Shown piece by piece: positions 34,167 to 42,956 of a stretch of DNA of 64,000 bases. Below the pieces are notes generated by a model, which searched no databases, had not been told where the DNA came from, and saw only the letters and a program-made list of their open reading frames with translations. The DNA is from Actinomadura viridilutea (GTDB lineage: Bacteria; Actinomycetota; Actinomycetes; Streptosporangiales; Streptosporangiaceae). The stretch spans positions 1 to 64,000 of the forward strand of contig PVNI01000004.1 in the NCBI GenBank assembly GCA_003001795.1, read 5' to 3'. Position 1 is the first letter of the stretch; every line of letters begins with the position of its first letter. A program made the position numbers and the translations under genes.

Positions 34167-35561
34167 TCAGGCGGCCGCGCCGTCGGCGGCGTGGGCGACC
34201 TCGACGCTGTCGAGCACGCCGAGCGCGTCGGGCACCAGGACCGCGACCGAGTAGTAGACGCTGACCAGGTAGGAGATGATGGCCCGCTCGTCGATGCCCA
34301 TGAACCGCACCGACAGGCCCGGCTGGTACTCGTCGGGGATGCCGGTCTGGTGCAGGCCGATCACGCCCTGCGCCGCCTCGCCGGTGCGCATCAGCAGGAT
34401 CGAGCTGGCCCCCGCGGCGCTGACCGGGATCTTGTTGCACGGGTAGATCGGCACGCCGCGCCAGGCGGGGATCCGGTGTCCGCCGGTGTCGACGGTGTCG
34501 GGGTAGACGCCGCGCTTGGTGCACTCGCGGCCGAACGCGGCGATCGCGCGGGGATGCGCCAGGAAGAACGCCGGCTCCTTCCACACCAGCGACAGCAGCT
34601 CGTCCATGTCGTCGGGGGTGGGCGGGCCGCTGCGGGTGGGGATGCGCTGGCGCAGGTCGGCGTTGTGCAGCAGCCCGAAGTCGGGATTGTTGATCAGCTC
34701 GTGCTCCTGCCGCTCGCGCAGCGCCTCGATGGTCAGCCGCAGCTGCTGCTCGACCTGGTCCATCGGCTTGTTGTAGAGGTCGGCGACGCGGGTGTGCACG
34801 CGCAGCACGGTCTGCGCCACGCTCAGCTCGTATTCGCGGGGGTGGAGCTCGTAGTCGACGAACGTGCCGGGCAGCACCGGCTCCCCCTGGTGCCCGGACG
34901 CCAGCTCGATCGCCGCCTCGCCGTGCTCGTTGCGCGGCGGCTCGGCGACGTCGCGGGCCTGCGCCAGGTGCCGCCGCAGCGACTCGGAGTTCTCCCGGAC
35001 CCGCCGGACGTCCTCGGCGCTGAGCTCCAGCACCGTGCAGCGGGTCAGGGCGCGGTAGGTGTGCTCCCAGCGGCCCTGCTCCTCCAGCAGCGCGGTGTGG
35101 CCGAAGAACCGGCCGTCGCCGCGCACGCCGAGCACCGCCTCGTCGCCGTACTCGCCGGCGCCGATCTGGTTGACCTTGCCGTGGGCGATCAGGACCACCC
35201 GGTCGACGGCGTGCCCGGCCTCGGCGATCGTCTCGCCGGGCGCGTACTCGCGCTGGACGAAGCGGTCGGCCAGCGTCCGCAGCGTGTACTCGTCGTCATA
35301 GCCGCGCAGCGGCGGCAGCTCGCCGAGCTCCTGCGGGACGACCCGCACGTCGGAGCCCTCGACGACGAAGGTGACGATGCCGTCGCCGACGGTGTAGGTG
35401 AGCCGCCGGTTCACCCGGTACATCCCACCGGACGCCTGCACCCACGGCAGCAGCTTCAGCAGCCACCGCGAGGTGATGCTCTGCATCTGGGGGACGGACT
35501 TGGTCGTCGTCGCCAGGTTGCGCGCAGCGGTCGTCGCAAGGCTGACCTGCTGTTCGGTCAC
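34167..35561 (-). CDS. Family 2B encapsulin shell protein, first copy (EshA-like)
   Basis: Shell protein of 464 residues related to EshA of Streptomyces. It begins [20 protein letters not shown] and [20 protein letters not shown]. The inserted cyclic-nucleotide-binding-like domain is at about 88-200, and the HK97-fold core ([71 protein letters not shown]) runs to the end. Family 2B encapsulins form icosahedral protein shells around enzymes; earlier cargo reports include terpene cyclases and polyprenyl transferases. It is the first gene of the operon shell-shell-polyprenyl synthase. The GTG at 35561 follows GGTGGTGGAGA and puts the conserved arm at the N-terminus. Confidence 0.92.
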   Translation of the reverse strand: MTEQQVSLATTAARNLATTTKSVPQMQSITSRWLLKLLPWVQASGGMYRVNRRLTYTVGDGIVTFVVEGSDVRVVPQELGELPPLRGYDDEYTLRTLADRFVQREYAPGETIAEAGHAVDRVVLIAHGKVNQIGAGEYGDEAVLGVRGDGRFFGHTALLEEQGRWEHTYRALTRCTVLELSAEDVRRVRENSESLRRHLAQARDVAEPPRNEHGEAAIELASGHQGEPVLPGTFVDYELHPREYELSVAQTVLRVHTRVADLYNKPMDQVEQQLRLTIEALRERQEHELINNPDFGLLHNADLRQRIPTRSGPPTPDDMDELLSLVWKEPAFFLAHPRAIAAFGRECTKRGVYPDTVDTGGHRIPAWRGVPIYPCNKIPVSAAGASSILLMRTGEAAQGVIGLHQTGIPDEYQPGLSVRFMGIDERAIISYLVSVYYSVAVLVPDALGVLDSVEVAHAADGAAA

Positions 35562-36069
35562 TCTCCACCACCGATCCGTCGTCGCCAGGGGGAAGACCGC
35601 GATTCGCCAAGACACCCGCCGACCGTCCCCCGGAAAACGCGCAGGGAAATGCCGTGGGCGCTGCTTTCGAATACGCGGGCCGCATCCGCCAGCGAAGCTA
35701 CCCACCGTAATCAGTCGAACGCAACGGGATACTTCCCTTACCCCTGATTTACCTGCGGCACGGCGTCCTCACCGGTCACAAGCGATCTCGCGACGCACGG
35801 CGCACACGCCGTCACCGCGCCCCCGCCTCGTCTTTTCGGGCATGGACGACACCGAAATTCGACTGTTCCGCATCACCGTGCCCTGGAGAAAAATCTGGCC
35901 ACGCCGCCACTGGCGCGCCTCCCCCGCCTCTCCGCCAAGGGATATCCGTGCGCACCTGGGGCTCCGCCCCCAATGCCCCGGCGGCCGTCCCCTGTGGCTC
36001 GACGGCCTACCGCCCGGGCCGCGCGCGGCAAATCCCGCGCATGCGCACGTCGTCTGGTTGCATGCGGAC
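35562..36069. other. Upstream region of the encapsulin operon
   Basis: About 500 bp without a convincing gene. Around 35700-35760 the sequence is less GC-rich (TAATCAGTC, TTACCCCTGATTTACC) and is the likely place of the encapsulin promoter on the minus strand. I could not settle on one -35/-10 pair. A frame continuing from 36070 leftwards stays open but does not look like protein. Confidence 0.4.
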
Positions 36070-36474
36070 ATGGGCCGACGGATTCGGCGTCTTGTCGTGG
36101 GGACAGACGTCTATTACTGGAGCGCGAGACATGCTCACACGCGCAGTTCGGACGGCGCGCGCGTCGACTGCCGCGAGATGCTCACCGTTCGCCGGGAGGG
36201 CGCGCCTGGGCGATTGGTCATCGTGTTCCGGGCGGGACCAGGTCGCCTTGTCGCCGACGGCCTCCTTCATGACGGCGGTGTCGCCCGAGGAGACGACGAC
36301 GCCTATCTCAACCTGCATCGTCCCGGAGTGGCGCGGGCGCTGCTGGACGAGGCGCTCGACCGAGGCCATGGGTTCGACGCCGGGACGGTCGAGATCGACG
36401 GCTGGGATCTGCTGGACGGCGCCCTGGCGCGCCTGCCCTCCCCGGACGAGCCCGCCCCGGCCCCGCACAAATGA
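36070..36474 (+). CDS. Conserved hypothetical protein
   Basis: Protein of 134 residues of a type common in Streptomyces and relatives but without assigned function. Characteristic parts are RRIRRLVVGTDVYYWSARHA, a CREMLTVRREG strand, LVIVFRAGPGRLVADG and AYLNLHRPGVARALLDEALD, followed by an EIDGWDLLDGAL helix. It is a small alpha/beta protein without signal or membrane segment. There is no good ribosome binding site before the ATG at 36070; the frame continues upstream, so the true start could be earlier. Confidence 0.55.
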   Translation: MGRRIRRLVVGTDVYYWSARHAHTRSSDGARVDCREMLTVRREGAPGRLVIVFRAGPGRLVADGLLHDGGVARGDDDAYLNLHRPGVARALLDEALDRGHGFDAGTVEIDGWDLLDGALARLPSPDEPAPAPHK

Positions 36475-36731
36475 TGATCAGTGCTCGGCGACCAGCCGGG
36501 CGGGGAGCGCAGCAGAAGCTCGGGCGGCGTGGGCGCGGGGCCGAGAGCACGCGGTTCCGTCACTCCGCACCCTCGTCTCGGCCGTGCCCCGGCTCCCGCG
36601 TTGGCCGATTCACGGCGGATCAGCTTCGTCACACCGCGACGTCCGTCGCCGCTTCCTCCCCGCGCATCCCGGCCGCCACTTCGGCCGCCGCGCATCACTG
36701 GCACAAGGCCGTTCCACCACGCCGTGACGGA

Positions 36732-37202
36732 CTAGTCGGACGCTCCGCCCTTGGCGTCGTCGCCCTTGCCCTCCGTCAGGGTGTCGTTCGGGGAGCCGGC
36801 GGCGTCGGCGACGTCCGTCTCGTCGGGCAGCTCGGGCAGCTTCTGGGTGCGTCCCGGATCGCCTTCGACCTTCAGCGGCCCGTCCTCGGGAATCTGCAGA
36901 AGGGCCTGGGTGACCTGCGCCTCCTTGGTGATGATGCCGCTGGCCAGGACGGTGTTGCGGTGCCGCAGCGCGCCGTTCTCGCGCAGCAGGTCGTCGTTCT
37001 CGCGCCGCAGCCGGGTGATCCGCTTGGCCGTCCGCAGGTGCACGAGGAAGCCGCCGACGGCCAGGCCGAGGATGAAGCCCGAGAGGACGGGGATCCACAT
37101 CGCCGCGGCCGCCGCGGCGGCCAGCGCGACGACGGCCGCAAGAGCGCCAAGGTGCTGTTCCACCCGGTCCAGGACGGCGTTGACGCGCTTGGGAATCCTC
37201 AC
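36732..37202 (-). CDS. Single-pass membrane protein with coiled coil, unknown
   Basis: Protein of 156 residues. A short N-terminal helix is followed by a long hydrophobic stretch (about 20-55, possibly a helical hairpin: AAVVALAAAAAAAMW then GFILGLAVGGFLV). A Leu/Arg/Glu coiled coil (ITRLRRENDDLLRENGALRH) and an acidic disordered tail complete it. The layout recalls LapA-like or septum-associated small proteins, but I recognise no specific family. GGAGGAGA lies 8 bases before the GTG at 37202, which fixes the start. Confidence 0.6.
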   Translation of the reverse strand: MRIPKRVNAVLDRVEQHLGALAAVVALAAAAAAAMWIPVLSGFILGLAVGGFLVHLRTAKRITRLRRENDDLLRENGALRHRNTVLASGIITKEAQVTQALLQIPEDGPLKVEGDPGRTQKLPELPDETDVADAAGSPNDTLTEGKGDDAKGGASD

Positions 37203-37755
37203 TCGGCTCTCTCCTCCGGTTCTGCCGTTGCGTGCTCGTCCGGCACCCCGCGCGCCGCGCCCCTCGCCGCCGTCGACCGCACCGCCGGCGGCGTCTGCGG
37301 CGTCGGCGTTCCGCGGCGGGCGTGGCCGCGGGGCCGGGCGGCCGCGCCCGCGCCGGACGGCGTTCCGGGGGCGGGGCCGTGCCCGTGCCGCCGCGCGCGT
37401 CCTCGCGGTGGGCCGGACGACGTGGGCGGGCACGCGCGTCTCGGCGGCCGATGCGGCGTCAACGGTGCGGCCGGCGTGAGAGGTTCCAGGTCGGGCCGAA
37501 GGTCGCGGCTATCGCGCGCTGTCGCGTTGCGCTGAAGACTGTGACCACGTGGGGTCGTTCGCAACCCTAACAGGCGGCTCGGGGGCGCGCGCACGGCGCC
37601 CCGCCGAGCCGCGCGGCCCTTCGGAGGGGGCGTCGCCGCCCTCCCCGCCCGGGTCGCGGAGGGCCCGCGTCGGCCGCCCGTCCGCAGGTCACGCGGGTCA
37701 CACAGGGGCCGGGTCGGGATGCGAGGACCCTCCGCGGGCGAATATCGTCACAAGA
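37203..37755. other. GC-rich intergenic region upstream of lpdA
   Basis: About 550 bp of extremely GC-rich sequence between two divergent genes. Long open frames exist in several phases but consist of Arg/Ala/Pro/Gly runs, as expected from composition alone. No palindrome or RNA-like fold stands out. It must carry the lpdA promoter. Confidence 0.4.
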
Positions 37756-39159
37756 ATGAGCAATCACTTTGACGTCGTGGTCCTGGGCGCGGGCCCGGGT
37801 GGTTATGTCGCCGCGATCCGGTCGGCACAGCTCGGGCTGAAGACGGCGATCATCGAGGAGAAGTACTGGGGCGGGGTCTGCCTCAACGTCGGCTGCATCC
37901 CCTCCAAGGCCCTGCTGCGCAACGCCGAGCTGGCGCACATCTTCACCCACGAGGCGAAGACGTACGGGATCAAGGTGGACGGCCAGGTCACCTTCGACTA
38001 CGGCGAGGCGTTCCGGCGCAGCCGCCAGGTGTCGGAGCGGCTGGTCAAGGGCGTGCAGTTCCTCATGAAGAAGAACAAGATCACCACCTTCGAGGGACGC
38101 GGCACGTTCACCGACCCCCACACCCTGCAGGTGGCCAAGAACGACGGCTCCTCGGAGACGGTCACCTTCGGCCACTGCATCATCGCCACCGGCGCGCACA
38201 CCAAGCTGCTGCCCGGCACGACCCTGTCGGACCGCGTGGTGACCTACGAGCAGCAGATCCTCAGCTCCGAGCTGCCCCGCAGCATCGTCATCGCGGGCGC
38301 GGGCGCGATCGGCGTCGAGTTCGCCTACGTGCTGCACAACTACGGCGTGAAGGTGACCATCGTCGAGTTCCTGGACCGGATGGTGCCCAACGAGGACGCC
38401 GAGGTGTCCAAGGAGCTGCAGCGCCGCTACCGCAAGCTCGGCATCGACGTGCTGACCTCGACCCGCGTCGACGCCATCGACGACTCCGGCGACACCGTCA
38501 AGGTCACCGTCACCGGCAAGGACGGCGCGCAGCAGGTGCTGGAGGCCGACAAGGTCCTGCAGGCCATCGGGTTCCAGCCGAACGTGGAGGGCTACGGCCT
38601 GGAGAAGACCGGCGTGGCGCTGACCGACCGGGGCGCGATCGCGGTGGACGCCCGCTGCCGCACCTCCGTCCCGCACATCTTCGCCATCGGCGACGTGACC
38701 GCCAAGCTGATGCTGGCGCACGCCGCCGAGGCCATGGGCGTGGTGGCCGCCGAGACCATCGCGAACGCCGAGACCATGGAGCTGGACTACGTGATGATCC
38801 CGCGGGCCACGTACTGCCAGCCGCAGGTCGCCAGCTTCGGGCTCACCGAGGCGCAGGCGCGCGAGCAGGGCTACGACGTCAAGGTCGCCAAGTTCCCGTT
38901 CAGCGCCAACGGCAAGGCCCTCGGCCTCGGCGACTCCGAGGGCTTCGTCAAGGTGGTCAGCGACGCCAAGTACGGCGAGATCCTCGGCGCGCACATGATC
39001 GGTCCGGACGTGACCGAGCTGCTGCCGGAGCTGACCCTGGCGCAGCGCTGGGACCTGACCGTGCACGAGGTGGCCCGCAACGTGCACGCCCACCCCACCC
39101 TCAGCGAGGCGATCAAGGAGGCGGTGCACGGCGCCGCCGGGCACATGATCAACCTCTGA
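37756..39159 (+). CDS. lpdA: Dihydrolipoyl dehydrogenase (E3)
   Basis: Flavoprotein of 467 residues that reoxidises the dihydrolipoyl groups of 2-oxo-acid dehydrogenase complexes with NAD+. The FAD motif [16 protein letters not shown] is at the N-terminus, and the redox-active disulfide is [12 protein letters not shown] (C42/C47). The NAD motif is [15 protein letters not shown], and [10 protein letters not shown] near the C-terminus holds the catalytic His-Glu pair. Length and motifs match housekeeping Lpd. The ATG at 37756 puts the FAD motif at residue 6. No E1/E2 genes are adjacent. Confidence 0.93.
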   Translation: MSNHFDVVVLGAGPGGYVAAIRSAQLGLKTAIIEEKYWGGVCLNVGCIPSKALLRNAELAHIFTHEAKTYGIKVDGQVTFDYGEAFRRSRQVSERLVKGVQFLMKKNKITTFEGRGTFTDPHTLQVAKNDGSSETVTFGHCIIATGAHTKLLPGTTLSDRVVTYEQQILSSELPRSIVIAGAGAIGVEFAYVLHNYGVKVTIVEFLDRMVPNEDAEVSKELQRRYRKLGIDVLTSTRVDAIDDSGDTVKVTVTGKDGAQQVLEADKVLQAIGFQPNVEGYGLEKTGVALTDRGAIAVDARCRTSVPHIFAIGDVTAKLMLAHAAEAMGVVAAETIANAETMELDYVMIPRATYCQPQVASFGLTEAQAREQGYDVKVAKFPFSANGKALGLGDSEGFVKVVSDAKYGEILGAHMIGPDVTELLPELTLAQRWDLTVHEVARNVHAHPTLSEAIKEAVHGAAGHMINL

Positions 39160-39171
39160 CCGCCGGCGCAG

Positions 39172-39202
39172 ACGGCCCGGTGCGCCTCGCGCGCCGGGCC
39201 GT
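39172..39202 (+). terminator. Probable terminator after lpdA
   Basis: ACGGCCCGG (39172-39180) pairs with CCGGGCCGT (39194-39202) around a GC-rich 13-base loop, 13 bp after the lpdA stop. There is no U-run, as is usual in this group. Confidence 0.55.
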
Positions 39203-39393
39203 TCGCCGTTCCGGGCCCCGCTCGGCCGGGCCGGGGAGCGAAGCGGCGATTGCAACGAATCGCCGTCGGGCCGCCCTAAGACGCAACGAATCCGCAGGTC
39301 AAAGCAAAATCGGCGGCTTGGTTCGGGTGCCGGGGATTTTTAGTCTGTCGATCGTCTGATTCATCCCCTTGCACGCCTTTTCGGGAGACCTGC

Positions 39394-40332
39394 ATGACCC
39401 TGTCCCCGGCGCTGGAGCCGACGTCCTCGCCGCGGCCGGAGCGCGCGGACGACGCCGCGGCCGGCGCGTCCGCCGCGACCGCCCTGGGCACCGCCACCGC
39501 CGGGCGCGGCGAGCGCATCGCGCGGACGCGGCACTTCCTGATGTGCCGCCCGGAGCACTTCGCCGTCACCTACTCCATCAACCCCTGGATGGACCCGGCG
39601 GCGGGCGCGGACGCCGCCCGCGCGGTGGAGCAGTGGGAGGCGCTGCGCGCCGCGTATCTGAGGCTGGGCCACCGGGTCAGCCTGATCGACCCGATCGAGG
39701 GCCTGCCCGACATGGTGTTCGCCGCCAACGGCGCGCTGGTGGTGAACGGCCGGGTGTACGGGGCGCGGTTCGCCCATCCCGAGCGCGCGGCCGAGGCGCC
39801 CGCGTACGCCGCGTGGCTGCGCGCCAACGGCTTCTCGGAGGTGCGCGAGCCGGCCCACACCAACGAGGGCGAGGGCGACTTCCTCACGCTCGACCACGTC
39901 ATCCTGGCGGGCACCGGGTTCCGCACCGAGGTGGCCGCCCACCAGGAGGCGCAGGAGTTCCTCGGCATGCCGGTGGTGACGCTGCGGCTGGTCGACCCGC
40001 GCTTCTACCACCTGGACACGGCCCTGTTCCCGCTCGACGGGACGAACGTGGCGTACTACCCGGGCGCGTTCTCGCCCGGCAGCCGCGCCGTGCTGGAGCG
40101 GCTGTTCCCCCACGCGATCATCGCCGACGAGCGGGACGCGGCGGTGCTGGGCCTCAACGCGGTCTCCGACGGCCGCAACGTGGTCATCAACGCCGAGGCC
40201 GCCGGGCTGATCGAGACGCTGCGGCGGCACGGGTACGAGCCCGTCCCGGTCGACCTGTCGGAGCTGCGCAAGGCGGGCGGCGGTCCCAAGTGCTGCACGC
40301 TGGAGCTGCGCTCCCGGCAGGAGGCGGCCTAG
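39394..40332 (+). CDS. ddaH: Dimethylarginine dimethylaminohydrolase / amidinotransferase-fold hydrolase
   Basis: Pentein-fold enzyme of 312 residues, likely converting dimethylarginine or a related guanidine to citrulline plus amine. MCRPEHFAVTYSINPWM, the substrate-binding GLPDMVFAANGALVV and the catalytic Cys in GGPKCCTLELR near the C-terminus (about residue 298) match bacterial DDAH. HTNEGEGDF and FYHLDTALFPL carry the His and acidic residues. About 45 disordered residues precede the domain. Arginine- or ornithine-type substrates are possible alternatives. Its stop overlaps that of the convergent MFS gene within one CTAG. Confidence 0.82.
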   Translation: MTLSPALEPTSSPRPERADDAAAGASAATALGTATAGRGERIARTRHFLMCRPEHFAVTYSINPWMDPAAGADAARAVEQWEALRAAYLRLGHRVSLIDPIEGLPDMVFAANGALVVNGRVYGARFAHPERAAEAPAYAAWLRANGFSEVREPAHTNEGEGDFLTLDHVILAGTGFRTEVAAHQEAQEFLGMPVVTLRLVDPRFYHLDTALFPLDGTNVAYYPGAFSPGSRAVLERLFPHAIIADERDAAVLGLNAVSDGRNVVINAEAAGLIETLRRHGYEPVPVDLSELRKAGGGPKCCTLELRSRQEAA

Positions 40333-41714
40333 CGGCGGGCCGGGCGCCGCGGACGGCGCACGGCGGCGCGCACGGCGTCGCGCAGACGCGGCACGGCGAC
40401 GCCCTCCTCGGCGAGCCGGCGGCGGGCCAGCGCCCGGCTGCGCAGCACGCCGGCCACGCCGACGAGCCAGATCGGCAGCTGCACCGCCCAGGCGACGCGG
40501 AACGCCTCGGGGGTGAAGTCGCGGCCCGGCGACAGGGCGTCCAGCACGAAGCCGATCAGCAGGATCGTCACCAGCGCGGCGAAGAACCCGCCCATGTTGA
40601 CGATGCCGGAGGCGGTGCCCTGGCGGTCCGGCGGGTTGAACGTGCGGGCGAAGTCGAAGCCGATCATCGATCCGGGTCCGCCGAGCGCCACGCACAGCAC
40701 GAGCAGCACCAGCAGCCACGCGGGCGCGGGCGGCGGCCAGGCCAGCACCGCCGCCCACGCGCCCGCGTTGAGCGCGGCGATGCCCAGCACCAGCCAGGAG
40801 CGGCGCAGCGGGTGCCGCGCCACCAGCCTTCCGAGGTAGGGCCCGGACACCATGGTGGCCAGCACGAACACCGTCAGCAGCGTGCTGGCGGCGGACGGCT
40901 TCATGCCGTGCCCGGACACCAGGTACGGGTAGCCCCACATGAGCGCGAAGGCGGTGGCGGAGAACTGGCTGACGAAGTGCGTCCACATGCCCAGGCGGGT
41001 GCCGGGCTGCCGCCAGGCCGCGCGGAGGTTGCGGGCGACCTCGGTGAGACCGGGCGCCTTGGCGCGTTCCCTCCCGGGCGGGGCGTCGCGCAGGACGGCC
41101 AGGGACAGCACCCCGACCAGCACGCCGAGGCCGGCGGCGGACCCGAACGCGGCGCTCCAGCCGGGGCCGTGCAGCAGCGCCGCCAGCGGGATCGCGCTGA
41201 GCACCTGACCGATCTGCCCGAGCAGCCCGGTGAGCTGGGTGACGACGGGGATGCGGCGCGCGGGGAACCAGGCGGTCACCAGGCTGAGCACGCTGATGAA
41301 GGTCATGGCGTCGCCCGCGCCGACCAGCACGCGCGCCGCGACCGCCGCGGCGATGTCGGTGGTGGACGCCAGCAGCGCCTGCCCGGCGGCCATGAGCAGC
41401 GCGCCGCCCGCGACCATGCGGCGCGGGCCCATGCGGTCGAGCATCAGCCCGACGGGCACCTGCAGCCCCGCGTACACGACCAGCTGCAGCACCGTGAACG
41501 AGGCCAGGATCCCGGCGGAGGCGTCGAAGCGCCGGACGGCGTCCAGTCCGGCCACGCCGAAGGAGGTGCGGTGCAAAACGGCCACCACGTACGCGGCCAC
41601 GCCGACCGCCCACAGCGTCCACGCGAGGGCGGAGGCACGGTCGTCCTGGGAGCAGGGGGAGGGGTTCGACGACGACGGGGGCTGGGCGTGCGTAAGGGTT
41701 TTTTCGTTTTGCAC
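40329..41714 (-). CDS. MFS transporter
   Basis: Membrane protein of 461 residues with 12 predicted transmembrane helices. The loop 2-3 motif VGLMLDRMGPRRMV and the second-half SGPYLGRLVARHPLRR are MFS signatures. A short hydrophilic N-terminus and a basic C-terminal tail flank the helices. The nitrate/organic-acid or drug substrate cannot be decided. It appears to start at a GTG (41714) with no ribosome binding site. It converges on ddaH, sharing a CTAG that contains both stop codons. Confidence 0.82.
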   Translation of the reverse strand: MQNEKTLTHAQPPSSSNPSPCSQDDRASALAWTLWAVGVAAYVVAVLHRTSFGVAGLDAVRRFDASAGILASFTVLQLVVYAGLQVPVGLMLDRMGPRRMVAGGALLMAAGQALLASTTDIAAAVAARVLVGAGDAMTFISVLSLVTAWFPARRIPVVTQLTGLLGQIGQVLSAIPLAALLHGPGWSAAFGSAAGLGVLVGVLSLAVLRDAPPGRERAKAPGLTEVARNLRAAWRQPGTRLGMWTHFVSQFSATAFALMWGYPYLVSGHGMKPSAASTLLTVFVLATMVSGPYLGRLVARHPLRRSWLVLGIAALNAGAWAAVLAWPPPAPAWLLVLLVLCVALGGPGSMIGFDFARTFNPPDRQGTASGIVNMGGFFAALVTILLIGFVLDALSPGRDFTPEAFRVAWAVQLPIWLVGVAGVLRSRALARRRLAEEGVAVPRLRDAVRAAVRRPRRPARR

Positions 41715-41945
41715 GTTTACACACGATAAGCGAGCGGCTCGCCTGCCCGGTGAACGGCGTGTGCCGGCCGCCTTTCACCGCCGTTTCACCGGGATGCGCA
41801 CGAAGCCGCCGGTCAGCGGCCCGAACGCGCCCCCGCCCACGACCACAACGACGGCGTGCAGCCCGCGGGGCCGCGCGTCGCGTCCCTGCGCGTGGATGGA
41901 CGACTCGCGCCGGTGCGTCCGGCTCGGCGGCCTAGGCTGAGGCGC

Positions 41946-42956
41946 GTGTGGAAGGAAGTCCGCGCGCGCCTCAACCGCAGCCGCCATGAGCTCGGCCGCA
42001 CGGCCGACGCCTGGTACTCGGATGAGATGCCGCGCGTGGCGGGCACCTCCTTGCTGTGCCGCCCCGAGTGGGTGCCCGCCACTCCGATCCCCCTGGACGA
42101 CGTACGGCTGGAGTGGGACGCGCACCCCGCGCCGCCCGCCGTGTCGGAACCGTCCGACGGCCTCCCGGACGGCTTTCGCACCTATGCGGAGGCCATGGCC
42201 GCTCTGGCCCCGCCCACGGTCTTCGAGAACCGCCCCATCTACCGGCTCCTGCACGCCGACCTGCACGGCAAGCCCGTGCTGCGCCTGGGTCCGGCGCGCT
42301 ACTTCGACACGGTGAACGTCGGCGAGGCCGTCGCGCACGAGCTGGCCGCCGCATCGCCCGGCCTCCCTCTGCGGACGCGCATCGGCGACCCCTGCGACCT
42401 GACGCGTCGCCCTGCCTCGGTCGCCATCACCACGGTCACGGTGAAACGCTCGGGCTCGTACGTGCTGCACTGGCGCGATCCCGAGAAGGTCGCCCACGCC
42501 GGCGGCCTGTACCAGGTCATGCCGGTGGGCGTGTTCCAACCCCTGACCGAAGGCGAGGACGGCCGCGGCGAGCACGAGGATCTCGACCTGTGGCGCTGCA
42601 TGGTGCGCGAGTTCAGCGAGGAGCTGCTCGGCACCTCAGAGGACTACCGGCCCGGCTTCAACCAGGAGTCATGGCCGTTCCACCGGACCCTCAGCCGCGT
42701 CCGCGCGCAGGGACGTCTACGCGTGCACTGCCTCGGTCTCGGGGCGGACCCCCTCACCCTGGCCGTCGACCTCCTGACCGTCGCGGTCTTCGACGACGCC
42801 CTGTTCGACGACCTCTTCGGCGGCCTGGTCTCCGTCAACGCCGAGGGCAGCGTGCGTCTGGCCCCCTTCGACGGAACCGTCCCGTCCCCCATGCAGCCCG
42901 CCGGAGCCGCCGCCCTCGGCCTCGCCTGGCGGCACAGGTCCTTCCTGCTCGGGTAG
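41946..42956 (+). CDS. Conserved actinobacterial protein with degenerate Nudix-like motif
   Basis: Protein of 336 residues resembling a family found near HTH regulators in actinomycetes. AGTSLLCRPEWVPATPIPLDDV is the conserved start. Around residues 190-220 GGLYQVMPVGVFQPLTEG is followed by WRCMVREFSEELLG. This looks like the RE..EE.xG part of a Nudix box, but the first glycine spacing is not standard. Function unknown; I see no HTH. Its last 240 bp are antisense to the long tail of the acyltransferase gene at 42717. Confidence 0.6.
   Translation: MWKEVRARLNRSRHELGRTADAWYSDEMPRVAGTSLLCRPEWVPATPIPLDDVRLEWDAHPAPPAVSEPSDGLPDGFRTYAEAMAALAPPTVFENRPIYRLLHADLHGKPVLRLGPARYFDTVNVGEAVAHELAAASPGLPLRTRIGDPCDLTRRPASVAITTVTVKRSGSYVLHWRDPEKVAHAGGLYQVMPVGVFQPLTEGEDGRGEHEDLDLWRCMVREFSEELLGTSEDYRPGFNQESWPFHRTLSRVRAQGRLRVHCLGLGADPLTLAVDLLTVAVFDDALFDDLFGGLVSVNAEGSVRLAPFDGTVPSPMQPAGAAALGLAWRHRSFLLG

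Noticed and set aside
37203..37755. N-terminal extension of the membrane protein gene, or a separate gene
   Set aside because: The open frames consist of Arg/Ala/Pro/Gly runs, and the GGAGGAGA site fixes the real start at 37202.
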